36,176 nucleotides of DNA, taken from a virus. The stretch lies in IMG/VR virus record IMGVR_UViG_3300031951_000587, positions 1-36,176 of that record. The stretch is one strand, 5' to 3'. This document shows, one piece after another, positions 22,628-30,399 of this stretch (positions within the stretch are counted from its first letter, which is position 1; each line of letters starts with the position of its first letter). The notes below the pieces were generated by a model, which worked only from the letters and a program-made list of their open reading frames with translations, did not search any database and was not told the origin of the DNA. A program made the translations under genes and the position numbers.

Positions 22628-23487
22628 GCTTCACATTCAAAAAGGCCAGTAAGGCCCAAGCTAAAGCCCGTGTAGCCCTTATGGGGGTAACGGGTTCGGG
22701 CAAAACCTACACCGCCCTCAAGATCGCCACCGACATGGGCGGCACTATAGCCGTGATAGACACAGAGCACAGCACGGCTTCTAAGTACGCCGACACGTTC
22801 ACCTTTGACACCCTCAGCCTAAACAGCTACGAACCGGATACCTACGTTGCCGCTATCAAAGCAGCCGAAGGCTACGACGTGCTAGTGATAGACTCCCTGA
22901 GCCACGCATGGGCAGGGAAGAACGGGGCGCTCGAACAGGTTGACCAAATCGCCAAGCGGTCGAACTCCGGTAACAAGTTCACGGCGTGGGCAGACGTGAC
23001 CCCGATGCAGCAGCGGCTAGTCGAAGCGATGCTGAGCTTCCCTGGCCACCTGATTGTAACAATGCGCTCCAAAATGGAGTACGTGCTAAAGGACAACGGC
23101 AAGGGCAGACAGGCACCCGAAAAGGTAGGGCTCGCCCCGATTCAGCGCGACGGGATTGAGTACGAATTTGACGTGGTGGGCGAGCTGAACCTTATGCACG
23201 AGCTAATCATCACCAAGACGCGCTGTAGCGAGTTGGACGGGGCTATCGTGCTCAAAGGTGAAGGCATAGGAGCTACCCTAGCCGAGTGGCTCGCAGACGG
23301 CGTAGCGCCCGTAATGATGCCCCTAAACGCAGACCAAGCGGTGCAAGATGCCAAAGACCTTGCCGCCCTCGAAACCGAGTGGAACAAGTGGAAAGACCAA
23401 GCCGAAACCGAAGGCTGGCTAGACCCATTCAAAACCGCCGTGAAGAATCGCAAGGCCAAGCTCACCCCTACCCTACAGCCAAAATGA
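22624..23487 (+). CDS. Sak4-like RecA-fold ATPase (recombination/annealing)
   Basis: 287 residues. Walker A GVTGSGKT (21-28), acidic loop VIDTEH (44-49), Walker B VLVID (86-90) followed by SLSHAW, then a helical domain. This is the layout of phage Sak4/AAA_24 proteins, a RecA-like core used in single-strand annealing recombination and replication restart. The C-terminal part (residues 240-287) is a charged helix that could bind a partner such as SSB. The downstream VRR-NUC nuclease suggests a recombination set. It acts on DNA in the cytoplasm and is early expressed. Confidence 0.75.
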   Translation: MSFTFKKASKAQAKARVALMGVTGSGKTYTALKIATDMGGTIAVIDTEHSTASKYADTFTFDTLSLNSYEPDTYVAAIKAAEGYDVLVIDSLSHAWAGKNGALEQVDQIAKRSNSGNKFTAWADVTPMQQRLVEAMLSFPGHLIVTMRSKMEYVLKDNGKGRQAPEKVGLAPIQRDGIEYEFDVVGELNLMHELIITKTRCSELDGAIVLKGEGIGATLAEWLADGVAPVMMPLNADQAVQDAKDLAALETEWNKWKDQAETEGWLDPFKTAVKNRKAKLTPTLQPK

Positions 23488-23963
23488 GCCACGAACGCAT
23501 CATAGCCCAAATTGAGGCCCTACCCGCTAACCCTAGTGAGGTAGACCAGATAGCCGCCGTCTTAATTGACAACGTGCTAGAAGGCAACTCTGAGGCCCTA
23601 CCGCTGCTCTTACGGCTAAAGAGTTGGGGGCGGCTACAGAAGGCCGTGGCTGAAGCGATAGCCCCCATTGCCGCGAAGGAATTGGCGGCACGGGGGAAAG
23701 ACAACCAGATGCTCGGCTACCGTATGTCTGTTACGTCTACCACTACCTACGACTACTCTGGCTCACCCGAATGGCAACGACACAAAACCGAAGAAATAGA
23801 GGCAGCGGAAAGGCGCAAATCTGTAGAGTATGAACTCAAGCGCTTTGCCGATCTTGGCGAGGTAGCCGAAACAGCCACAGGCGAGGTACACGCCGCCGCC
23901 GCCGTGAAGAGTTCAAAGCAAGGCGTAAGCTTCACCCCCCTAGACCGCCCAAGTGACCACTGA
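23484..23963 (+). CDS. Hypothetical protein in the recombination block
   Basis: 159 residues from the ATG at 23484 (ATGA overlap). The N-terminal half is helical (MSHERIIAQIEALPANPSEVDQIAAVL). The middle has TTTYDYSGSPEWQRHKTEEIEAAERRKSVEYEL, a pattern I have seen in Bacteroidota phage proteins beside recombinases but cannot name. No catalytic motif is visible. It overlaps the nuclease gene by 11 bases and is likely an accessory protein of the ATPase or nuclease. Confidence 0.65.
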   Translation: MSHERIIAQIEALPANPSEVDQIAAVLIDNVLEGNSEALPLLLRLKSWGRLQKAVAEAIAPIAAKELAARGKDNQMLGYRMSVTSTTTYDYSGSPEWQRHKTEEIEAAERRKSVEYELKRFADLGEVAETATGEVHAAAAVKSSKQGVSFTPLDRPSDH

Positions 23964-24300
23964 GGAAAGCCTACACATCGAGTGTTTCAAGTGGTGGCAG
24001 CTACAGTACGGCAACCGTAAAGAGGGCCTGCTCTTTCATGTGCCCAACGGCGGCACCCGCCACCTATTCGAGGCCACCAAGCTCAAGCGCATGGGCGTTA
24101 CCCCTGGCATCCCCGACCTAGTGCTAGTCCTGCCCTACGGGCGCGTCTGCTGGTTCGAGCTGAAGGCCCCAAAGGGGCCAGTACGTTCATCGCAAATCGC
24201 GATACACGATAGGCTCAGAGAGTGCGGCCAGCAGGTGTACATCGTGAAGTCCTTTGACGCTTTCGAGCAGATCGTGAATGCCCTTTACGCGAACGGGTAA
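23953..24300 (+). CDS. VRR-NUC domain nuclease
   Basis: 115 residues, GTG start, comprising a single PD-(D/E)xK nuclease domain of the VRR-NUC type. It has HIECFKWW at the front, LFHVPNGGTRH, GVTPGIPDLVL (active-site Asp about 55), WFELKAPKG (Glu69, Lys71) and a Q/H pair after it. VRR-NUC proteins cut branched or structured DNA; phage versions are linked with recombination and resolution. It is the last gene before the strong terminator at 24321. Confidence 0.85.
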   Translation: MTTEESLHIECFKWWQLQYGNRKEGLLFHVPNGGTRHLFEATKLKRMGVTPGIPDLVLVLPYGRVCWFELKAPKGPVRSSQIAIHDRLRECGQQVYIVKSFDAFEQIVNALYANG

Positions 24301-24320
24301 GCCAGCCTAGCCCAACACTA

Positions 24321-24353
24321 GCCCCGCTCTACTACAGGGCGGGGCTTTTCTTT
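24321..24353 (+). terminator. Strong intrinsic terminator ending the early operon
   Basis: GCCCCGC (24321-24327) pairs with GCGGGGC (24339-24345), seven perfect pairs and an 11-base loop, followed by TTTTCTTT. It lies 21 bases after the nuclease stop and separates the early operon from a new promoter. Confidence 0.85.
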
Positions 24354-24376
24354 GTTGAAATAAATCTTACGGGGTG

Positions 24377-24408
24377 TTGCGATATGTTAGAAATACCTTT
24401 TATGTTTG
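24377..24408 (+). promoter_or_regulatory. Promoter TTG-N21-TATGTTTG for the replication operon
   Basis: TTG (24377-24379), 21-base spacer, TATGTTTG (24401-24408), matching the Bacteroidota TTG/TAnnTTTG pair. The ATG of the next gene lies four bases after the -7 box, so the message would be leaderless or nearly so. Confidence 0.65.
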
Positions 24409-24412
24409 TGGT

Positions 24413-24595
24413 ATGGAATACCCCAAGCCCCCAAGAGGTGTGATTCAGGCGACGGCTACCCGCGCAAGCTGTAGCTACTTCTACGCATGGCAGGTCTTGC
24501 TAGGCAAGGAGCGCCGAGAGACGATGGTAACGGCCCGGATCTGGAAAGCCTACCGCGAGATCATGGCCGAGAATTTCCCGAATAAGACGGCTTAA
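24413..24595 (+). CDS. Small HTH-like protein heading the replication operon
   Basis: 60 residues, beginning MEYPKPPRGVIQATATRAS. The stretch GVIQATATRASCSYFYAWQVLLGKERRETMVTARIWKAY has a helix-turn-helix-like spacing of small and hydrophobic residues and could bind DNA. I take the ATG at 24413 because the promoter -7 box ends at 24408. The in-frame GTG at 24374 lies upstream of that box and would not be transcribed. It ends directly at the start of the DUF1376-like gene with no gap. It is possibly an autoregulator of the replication operon. Confidence 0.6.
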   Translation: MEYPKPPRGVIQATATRASCSYFYAWQVLLGKERRETMVTARIWKAYREIMAENFPNKTA

Positions 24596-25333
24596 ATGCA
24601 AAAGGCTTATTATATGCGCCTCAACATAGGCGACTTGCATAGCTCGCCCGCATGGCGAATTATGAAGCCAATTCAGCGCGGCGCATATATTGAGCTATTT
24701 ACCCTTTGCTTTGGTGCGGGCGGGAAGCTGCCCAACGATCCAGAGCAGTTGCGCCTAATGAGCGGCATGACGGTTAAGGAATGGCGTAAGTATGGGGGCC
24801 TTGTTTTGGCTCAGTTCGAGCCGCACACCGACGGAGATGGAACGCTGACGCAGTCCCGCGTCGTAAAAGAACTGATTGCCATAGCGGAAAAGGGCGACAA
24901 GGCAAGGGCTTCGGCCTCAGCACGTTGGACGCATTCACCGGATGCGAACGCATACCGAACGCAAAGCGAAGGCAATGCTAGACAGAAGACAATAGACAGA
25001 AGACAGAAGACAGATAGAATACCCCCTACCCCCAAAGGGGCTTTGGACTACTCCCTACCCTTAGACCTCATGGCAGACCCTAAGCTAGTCGAGGCATGGG
25101 GCAGGTGGAACACGCACCTAGCGGAAAAGAAAGTAAGGCGAACGCAGAGCGCAATTAGTGGGCAAATAAACAAATTGAGGCAATTAGGTGCATTAGCAGT
25201 ATCTACTATTGACAACTCAATAGCTGGTAATTATCAAGGGCTTTGGGAGCCAAAGCAACAATTCGGCGGCAATTCTCAATCTACTCCGCAACAAACTAGC
25301 CGTGTACCCCGCCAAGCCCCCCGACTGCAATGA
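24596..25333 (+). CDS. Replication protein, DUF1376-like N-terminus (helicase-loader candidate)
   Basis: 245 residues. The first 100 (YYMRLNIGDLHSSPAWRIMKPIQRGAYIELF..., KLPNDPEQLRLMSGMTVKEWRKYG) follow the DUF1376 winged-helix pattern found in phage replication proteins. A linker of charged and iteron-encoded residues (NARQKTIDRRQKTDR) follows. The C-terminal part (LDLMADPKLVEAWGRWNTHLAEKK..., SAISGQINKLRQLG) resembles the helical end of these proteins. It overlaps the DnaB gene by four bases, so an initiator/loader that brings DnaB to the origin is the natural role. Direct repeats inside the gene may mark that origin. Confidence 0.7.
   Translation: MQKAYYMRLNIGDLHSSPAWRIMKPIQRGAYIELFTLCFGAGGKLPNDPEQLRLMSGMTVKEWRKYGGLVLAQFEPHTDGDGTLTQSRVVKELIAIAEKGDKARASASARWTHSPDANAYRTQSEGNARQKTIDRRQKTDRIPPTPKGALDYSLPLDLMADPKLVEAWGRWNTHLAEKKVRRTQSAISGQINKLRQLGALAVSTIDNSIAGNYQGLWEPKQQFGGNSQSTPQQTSRVPRQAPRLQ
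24980..25014 (+). repeat. Iteron-like AGACAGA direct repeats in the replication gene
   Basis: AGACAGA occurs at 24980-24986, 24994-25000, 25001-25007 and 25008-25014, with a degenerate copy AGACAA at 24987-24992. The cluster sits between the two domains of the replication protein, comparable in place to the origin inside lambda O. It is A-rich compared with its flanks. Origin function is inferred. Confidence 0.5.
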
Positions 25334-26757
25334 CACAGAGAATCCCACCTCAGGCGCTTGAGATTGAGCAGGCCGTACTCGGCGCGGTTATGCTACAGCG
25401 GGACGCACTCGTTCGCGTAGCTGACCTGCTGACACCGGAGATGTTCTACTCGCCAAAGCACCGCACGATCTACGGGGCTTGCCTAGAGCTGAGCCAAGAG
25501 GGCAGCCCGATAGACATACTCACCGTAACCCAAAAGCTACGCAAGCAGGGGCTCGCCGATGCGTCGGGCGGGGCATTCTACCTCACACAGCTAACGAGCC
25601 GAGTGAGCAGCGCGGCTAACATAGAATTTCACGCTCGCTCGCTGGCCGAGAAATGGATACTTAGGGGGCTGATTGAGCTTACCCAAAAGGTAGCAGACAA
25701 AGCCTACACGGAAGAAACGGACTGTTTTGACCTACTCACCGAGGTAGATAGCGAGCTAGTGCGGCTGGGCCGCGTATCCGATTCGGGCAAGGCTGTTAAG
25801 CATAGGGACGCGCTACGGTTAATGCTCAAGAATCTGGAGGATGTAGCGGCGGGCCGAGCTGCGCCCGCCATATCCTTTGGCTTCAAAGAGATAGACTACC
25901 TGATGAACGGCGGCGGTCGGGCAGGTGATCTAATCATAATCGGGGCGCGGCCAGGTATGGGCAAGTCGAACCTAGCCGTGAACATCTCAATGAACGTAGC
26001 TCGGCAAGGGCACCCCGTGTACTTCGTATCGCTTGAAATGAGCACACAGCAGCAGGTTGAGCGAACGGCGGCGCTGACTAGCACCACGAGCATGGGCCGC
26101 ATTAAGGCACCTAAGCGGCTACAGTCAAGCGACTGGGCACGGCTTTCAATGGCCGCTAACGACACGCAAGGCTTTAACATCACTTGGGATTCACCTGGGA
26201 TACTGACCGCCGTACAGCTACGCGCAAAGGCTATGAGGTGGGCACGTGCCGAGAAGGTGCAAGAGGGCAAGGGGCTACTGGTGCTAGACTATCTACAGCT
26301 CGTTCAACCGGAGGGGCGGGGCGGCGGCAACCGTGAGCAGGACGTGAGCCACGTAAGCCGAACGCTAAAGCAGCTCGGCATGGAAATCGGCATTCCGGTT
26401 ATCGCCTTGTCTCAGCTCAGCCGAGACGTAGAAAAGCGAACGAATGACAAACGGCCCGTGCTATCGGACTTGCGGGAATCGGGCGCTATAGAGCAGGACG
26501 CAGACTACGTGGGATTCATTTACCGCGACGGGTACTACAACCCGAAAACTGACCAAGATGTCTACGACCCGAAGGCCGAGTACATCCAGGCAAAGGGACG
26601 CGGGGCTGATATTGGTACGGGGTACCTACACTTTCACGGCGAGTTCTCCCGCTTTATAGACGATCCCCAAAGCCCGAACAAAGAGCTGATACGGTCAGCC
26701 CAGCAGGCTGAGCACCTGATTGAGTTGCCGCCCGCCCCCAAGCCTTCACCCTTTTAA
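25330..26757 (+). CDS. dnaB: Replicative DNA helicase, DnaB family
   Basis: 475 residues, the normal DnaB length. The N-terminal domain opens with QRIPPQALEIEQAVLGAVML and includes FYSPKHRTIYGACLEL. The linker helix precedes the RecA-like core: GFKEIDYLMNGG, Walker A GARPGMGKS (205-213), FVSLEMS, Walker B LLVLDYLQLV, then SRTLKQLGMEIGIPVIALSQLSR and SDLRESGAIEQDADYVGFIYRD. All DnaB hallmarks are present. It unwinds DNA at the phage fork, loaded by the upstream protein. It is followed by a 12-base gap. Confidence 0.95.
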   Translation: MTQRIPPQALEIEQAVLGAVMLQRDALVRVADLLTPEMFYSPKHRTIYGACLELSQEGSPIDILTVTQKLRKQGLADASGGAFYLTQLTSRVSSAANIEFHARSLAEKWILRGLIELTQKVADKAYTEETDCFDLLTEVDSELVRLGRVSDSGKAVKHRDALRLMLKNLEDVAAGRAAPAISFGFKEIDYLMNGGGRAGDLIIIGARPGMGKSNLAVNISMNVARQGHPVYFVSLEMSTQQQVERTAALTSTTSMGRIKAPKRLQSSDWARLSMAANDTQGFNITWDSPGILTAVQLRAKAMRWARAEKVQEGKGLLVLDYLQLVQPEGRGGGNREQDVSHVSRTLKQLGMEIGIPVIALSQLSRDVEKRTNDKRPVLSDLRESGAIEQDADYVGFIYRDGYYNPKTDQDVYDPKAEYIQAKGRGADIGTGYLHFHGEFSRFIDDPQSPNKELIRSAQQAEHLIELPPAPKPSPF

Positions 26758-26769
26758 CCCCCACCCCCT

Positions 26770-27735
26770 ATGAAACTAGTCCCAGTAACACCGAAGACGC
26801 TGAGCACTCAGCAGATGGTGCCTATTCGCCACATAGCGCGTTACGCACATAACAATCAGTGGCATGAGGCGCAAGAAGTTCAAGCCGCCCTAATCAACGC
26901 CGAGCGCGAGGTAGGGGTGAGGGCCGTAGTGGAGGTGCTGAGGCGGCTTTGGAATTTGACGAACGAGGGCACGTCCGAAGCTGAGCTGCTTGAGGCCACG
27001 CGAGACGCCGACGAATTGTTAACCCTTTACCAAGAATGCGGCGCCGACCTCATAGAGGTACCCGAATCAGTAGTCCACCCTATCGGCCCTGAGCACAAGT
27101 TGAAAGTAGGGGATAAGGTACAATCTTGCAAAGGTGGTGATATAGGCGTAGTCTATGAGCCTGGATCAGCGACCAAGAAAGAATACCCCTATTCCGTTGC
27201 CGTAAAATGGCAAAGTGGCTATCAAGGCCATTCGACATATCATGCTAGTTTTGGGCAGTCGGTCTTTTACCCTGGCGATGTGTATTACGGCTCTGTGACC
27301 CGCATCTCCCACGCCCCTACGCCTGAGCCCGCGAATCAGACAACAGGCGAGTGGGTGCGCGTTCATGAGGCCCCTACGTCGGAGCCTGATTTAGCTGACC
27401 TACCCCACGGCTGCGTGTACACTGAAGCAATGGACGATTACCTAAAGGAGCACAAAGCCAAGCTAGCCGCCCAGAAAGCCGACCTATTAGAAGAGGCCGA
27501 TAGGGTGAACCCGCGCTTGATGCAGGCTACGGATGAGCAGATCGAGGCTGAGCGCGAACGCAGGCGAGTGCAAGCGCTGCCGCAGAAATTGCTTGATGAG
27601 GCAATAGATAGTCTTGCGAGTGAAGGAATTGGGTTTACTCGCGCCGAAAGGCGGGTAGACCTTGAAAATCTTTGCAAACTAGCCCGTGCCGCCGAGCGCG
27701 AGCTAATCAAGCAGGAAGGAGGTAGCCATGAGTAG
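26770..27735 (+). CDS. Hypothetical protein with KOW/SH3-like segment
   Basis: 321 residues. The N-terminal part is helical (QWHEAQEVQAALINAEREVGVRAVVEVLRRLW). The middle has LKVGDKVQSCKGGDIGVVYE, the look of a KOW/SH3-type beta barrel, and WVRVHEAPTS. The C-terminal third is charged helix. No enzyme motif. It starts behind a TTTTAACCCCC-type leader and overlaps the next small gene by eight bases. Position after DnaB suggests a replication or host-interaction accessory, but nothing shows it. Confidence 0.6.
   Translation: MKLVPVTPKTLSTQQMVPIRHIARYAHNNQWHEAQEVQAALINAEREVGVRAVVEVLRRLWNLTNEGTSEAELLEATRDADELLTLYQECGADLIEVPESVVHPIGPEHKLKVGDKVQSCKGGDIGVVYEPGSATKKEYPYSVAVKWQSGYQGHSTYHASFGQSVFYPGDVYYGSVTRISHAPTPEPANQTTGEWVRVHEAPTSEPDLADLPHGCVYTEAMDDYLKEHKAKLAAQKADLLEEADRVNPRLMQATDEQIEAERERRRVQALPQKLLDEAIDSLASEGIGFTRAERRVDLENLCKLARAAERELIKQEGGSHE
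27717..27723 (+). promoter_or_regulatory. Unusual Shine-Dalgarno AGGAGGT
   Basis: AGGAGGT lies four bases before the ATG at 27728, inside the end of the preceding gene. Most starts in this window have no such motif, so this one probably helps the ribosome at an overlapped start. Confidence 0.5.
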
Positions 27736-28048
27736 CGCACCACAGGGGCCGTATCGGGCCGTACTCAAAGACGACTATAGCGGCACGGTATTCTTTGGTG
27801 AGAAAAGAGTGTTTTGGTTTCAAGACGGGCTAGATGCCGAGCTAGAAGCAGAACGCCTGAACGCCGCCTACTACGCAGGGCGCGAGAGCGTGATGGCGGT
27901 GCTGAGGGAGCTTGAGGCCGCTGCCGACCAATACAGATATTCAGTGGAGGCGCATTTTCCCCAGAACTCCAAAGCGGATACCGCCCGACTGATTACCGCG
28001 CAACTTGCCGCCGACGAACTCCTTAACCCTAAGCCCCCTACCCAATGA
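27728..28048 (+). CDS. Small hypothetical protein
   Basis: 106 residues. GPYRAVLKDDYSGTVFFGEKRVFWFQDGLDAELEAERLNAAYYAG has a beta hairpin then helix, and the rest is helical (ADTARLITAQLAADELL). No family recognised. It starts after a Shine-Dalgarno sequence and overlaps the next gene by four bases (ATGA). Part of a chain of short coupled genes of unknown role. Confidence 0.6.
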   Translation: MSSAPQGPYRAVLKDDYSGTVFFGEKRVFWFQDGLDAELEAERLNAAYYAGRESVMAVLRELEAAADQYRYSVEAHFPQNSKADTARLITAQLAADELLNPKPPTQ

Positions 28049-28662
28049 ATGCCCTAGTAAAGCCTGAGCCCGCCGTATCCCCAGCGCCCAAGATAGGCGA
28101 CGTGTACTGGCTGTGGGGCGACACAATCTTTGCCATTGCCGCTATTGAGACTGTTGGGCAAACGTTTCTATACTCAGACCACACAGACCAAGATCGGGCG
28201 CGGCGGGCTACAGATACAGATTTCTGGGGCGCACGCTACCTTGGCACCCTAGACGAGCTACGGGCTCGCGCTACGGCTGAATGGGAGCCAGGCTATACCT
28301 ACGTGAAGGGGCCTTTTGACCAAGGGCCTTTTTGGGTAGACGAAGACGATCCAAGTTGGGTGGATGGGCCGGAAGGATACGACTGGAAGTTTGAGTCAGC
28401 CGAAAAGGCAAAGGCTCACGTGTCTGACCTCAACTTTGCCTATGCAGTCGGGCTTTCCCATGCGGGCAATCGGGGCGATCTGCTCTACACCGACAACAGC
28501 GCAGTAGTGGCTAAGCTGAGTGCAGAGAACGAGCGGCTAAGGGCGGCGGCAAAAGCCCTGCTACATAACGGCGGCACAGGGCCGTATGGTTGTTTCTCGC
28601 CGCCTGAGTTTTATCAGGGCTTGCAAGACGCGCTCGCCGCCGTGGAAGGAGATGCAGCATGA
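28045..28662 (+). CDS. Hypothetical protein, acidic
   Basis: 205 residues, rich in Asp, Glu and Trp (GDVYWLWGDTIFAIA, WEPGYTYVKGPFDQGPFWVDEDDPSWVDGPEGYDW). No motif or family recognised. The C-terminal end is helical with a short glycine turn. It starts in an ATGA overlap and its end is coupled to the next gene, with AAGGAGAT before that gene's start. Acidic, aromatic composition would suit a protein-mimic or binding role, but this is speculation. Confidence 0.55.
   Translation: MNALVKPEPAVSPAPKIGDVYWLWGDTIFAIAAIETVGQTFLYSDHTDQDRARRATDTDFWGARYLGTLDELRARATAEWEPGYTYVKGPFDQGPFWVDEDDPSWVDGPEGYDWKFESAEKAKAHVSDLNFAYAVGLSHAGNRGDLLYTDNSAVVAKLSAENERLRAAAKALLHNGGTGPYGCFSPPEFYQGLQDALAAVEGDAA
28646..28653 (+). 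promoter_or_regulatory. Shine-Dalgarno AAGGAGAT
   Basis: AAGGAGAT lies five bases before the ATG at 28659 and marks the start despite the four-base overlap with the preceding gene. This is the second clear Shine-Dalgarno in a window where such motifs are rare. Confidence 0.5.
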
Positions 28663-28934
28663 GCCTACCCCTATCTCTCGATGACCTGAAGGATCCGTCC
28701 CTTACTCACTCGTTCTCATGTGAGGCAGCTAATCTCGCATGGGGCCGTGCCGAGTTGCTATATTCACGGTATCGCCCAGAAGCCAAGAAACACGCAAAAC
28801 TAGCCGAGTGGGCTCACCTACTGGCAGTAGAGGCGCTGCACTTGGTTAATACTGTTGAGTACAGAGACAGGCACTGTCAATTCGAGCAATCCGTCCGCGC
28901 CTACAACGCCGAGTTCAACCCTAAAGCCGAATGA
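28659..28934 (+). CDS. Small hypothetical protein, paralogue-like of the 29176 gene
   Basis: 91 residues. HSFSCEAANLAWGRAELLY and EWAHLLAVEALHLVN correspond in spacing and residues to PFTCAAAKRLWPFTE and EYTHLLLMAVGEL in the gene at 29176. The remainder is helical. No known family. It ends NPKAE with the stop overlapping the next start, and the 13-base end is repeated at the 29168 junction. This suggests gene duplication with drift. Confidence 0.55.
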   Translation: MSLPLSLDDLKDPSLTHSFSCEAANLAWGRAELLYSRYRPEAKKHAKLAEWAHLLAVEALHLVNTVEYRDRHCQFEQSVRAYNAEFNPKAE

Positions 28935-29179
28935 CAGCCTACAAACACCCAAATGGTAAGTACGTTCGCTATTTGCTCGAAGACCCCAATTTAGAGTGGC
29001 CTACAGAAAAAGACGCCCGCACGGCCTATGATTTCATGTATCAATTTGACCCCAAGAGTGGCCACATGGAAACAGACCTAGCGCTCAAACGAGTAATGGA
29101 ACACTATTGGAGCGGCGAGCCCTGCGCCAAAGCCGACCTTGCCGCCGTCCGAACTTACTATCTACCCAAAGCCGAATGA
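28931..29179 (+). CDS. Small hypothetical protein
   Basis: 82 residues, helical with aromatic residues (YVRYLLEDPNLEW, TAYDFMYQFDPKSG, LALKRVMEHYWSGEPCAKADLAAVRTYYLPKAE). No family or motif seen. Both ends overlap by four bases. Its C-terminal LPKAE end and the DNA around it copy the end of the preceding gene, so it is linked to the same duplication. Confidence 0.5.
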   Translation: MTAYKHPNGKYVRYLLEDPNLEWPTEKDARTAYDFMYQFDPKSGHMETDLALKRVMEHYWSGEPCAKADLAAVRTYYLPKAE

Positions 29180-29490
29180 CCCTCCCGACCTCCCCCTCTG
29201 AGTGCCACGCGCCGTTTACGTGTGCGGCGGCAAAAAGACTGTGGCCATTTACTGAAACAATAAATGAAATTGCATTCTTGTTTCAAGACTACGCCGCATC
29301 GGAGTATATTGAAAAAGAGGGGCCAACCTACGCCGCCGCCCAAGAGGCCGAGTACACCCACCTGCTGCTTATGGCGGTAGGGGAGCTACGCGAATGCCAA
29401 GACCTAGCCCTCACATGGCGGCAAGAGGCTGACGAAGACGCTATCCCGCTTGCGGTTGCCCTAAACGACTATTACCTAGCCCACAAATGA
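29176..29490 (+). CDS. Small hypothetical protein, paralogue-like of the 28659 gene
   Basis: 104 residues from the ATG at 29176; longer in-frame starts inside the preceding gene are less likely. Segments PFTCAAAKRLWPFTE and EYTHLLLMAVGELREC match the pattern of the gene at 28659. It is helical and acidic in the C-terminal half (RQEADEDAIPLAVALNDYYL). No known function. The last codons overlap the next gene by four bases. Confidence 0.55.
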   Translation: MTLPTSPSECHAPFTCAAAKRLWPFTETINEIAFLFQDYAASEYIEKEGPTYAAAQEAEYTHLLLMAVGELRECQDLALTWRQEADEDAIPLAVALNDYYLAHK

Positions 29491-29735
29491 AAGCAGAAGG
29501 CATAACAGACAGGGTTCGGCTCCAGGTTGACGAGGCCCTTAGCAGACGCAATCTAGGCCAACGAGCGGCCGCGTCAGACTTCATCGGCGGGGCCCAGCGC
29601 TTGCGCAACCGTGAGCGCCAGCGCAGGCTAGCCGAGCGGGCGAAGCTACAGGCCGAGATAGAGCGGCTGCGGGCAAAGGCCAAGATGGCGTTGCGAGTAT
29701 CGCCGTCAATCAACATCTTCCCTACCGCAGAATGA
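29487..29735 (+). CDS. Small basic helical protein
   Basis: 82 residues, basic with a long helix (ASDFIGGAQRLRNRERQRRLAERAKLQAEIERLRAKAKM) of coiled-coil type. Its first 13 bases (ATGAAAGCAGAAG) are identical to the start of the pentapeptide gene at 21533, which may be chance. It could bind nucleic acid or form a coiled coil with a partner. No family assigned. Confidence 0.5.
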   Translation: MKAEGITDRVRLQVDEALSRRNLGQRAAASDFIGGAQRLRNRERQRRLAERAKLQAEIERLRAKAKMALRVSPSINIFPTAE

Positions 29736-29995
29736 ACCGCCGCACCCCCAAGCGAGCCCGCCAAGAGCGTGAGTACGCGAAGCTGAGGGTAGGGTATCTA
29801 CAGGCCCACCCTATGTGTGAGGCGGGCCTAGCGGTATGCACAGGACAGGCCACGGAAATACACCACAAGGCAGGGCGCATAGGCGAGCTGCTAACCAACA
29901 CCGAGCACTTCTGCCCTATATGTCGTAACTGCCACGACTACGTGACGAACAGAATGAGCGCGTCTGAGGCTAGGGAGAGGGGGCTAAAGGTGTGA
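29732..29995 (+). CDS. HNH-type endonuclease-like protein
   Basis: 87 residues. Cys29 and Cys36 (MCEAGLAVC), then the pair His44-His45 (EIHHKAGR), Asn56 (TNTEHFCP), then CPICRNCHDYV with Cys61, Cys64, Cys67 and His68. The order (Cys pair, HH, N, Cys pair and H) is that of small HNH nucleases with a structural zinc. It lies next to a NinB-like gene, as in recombination or packaging clusters. No DNA-recognition domain is attached, so the target is unknown. Confidence 0.75.
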   Translation: MNRRTPKRARQEREYAKLRVGYLQAHPMCEAGLAVCTGQATEIHHKAGRIGELLTNTEHFCPICRNCHDYVTNRMSASEARERGLKV

Positions 29996-30399
29996 CCGAG
30001 CAAACCACCTCACTCGGCGTATTCGACCTAGACAGCGAGGCCGAGACTGCCAGCCTGATTAACAAGCTCAAGCGGCGGTCGGGTAGGCTAGAGGTGGTGC
30101 TGAGGCCGTGGCGGGCGCGGCGGTCGAACGCTCAGAATCGGTACTACTGGGGGGTGGTTATGGTCTACTGCGCCTTCGCGTGGAAGTGTACCGCCGAGGA
30201 AGCCCACGAGCGGGTGAAGCTGAAGTTCTGCGGGGTTCCCAAGTTTATCGCAGGTGCCTACGAAATACATCCAGGCTCTACCGCTGACCTAGACACCGCC
30301 CAATTCAAACAGCTACTCGAAGCAATACAGAAAGACGTAGCCGCCGAGTATAACGTGTACATACCTGACCCTAACGAGCCAATCTTTGACGATGAATAG
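29992..30399 (+). CDS. NinB-like recombination protein (putative)
   Basis: 135 residues, GTG start. RPWRARRSNAQNRYYWGVVMVYCAF matches the start of NinB/Orf-like recombination mediators in the basic and aromatic positions, and VYIPDPNEPIFDDE is a typical C-terminal end. NinB proteins bind single-stranded DNA and aid recombination. It overlaps the HNH gene and the next gene by a few bases. Identification is by pattern and should be checked by profile search. Confidence 0.6.
   Translation: MTEQTTSLGVFDLDSEAETASLINKLKRRSGRLEVVLRPWRARRSNAQNRYYWGVVMVYCAFAWKCTAEEAHERVKLKFCGVPKFIAGAYEIHPGSTADLDTAQFKQLLEAIQKDVAAEYNVYIPDPNEPIFDDE

Noticed and set aside
24374-24412. Upstream GTG start for the small HTH-like gene
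   Set aside because: It lies ahead of the -7 box at 24401-24408, so a transcript from that promoter would not contain it.
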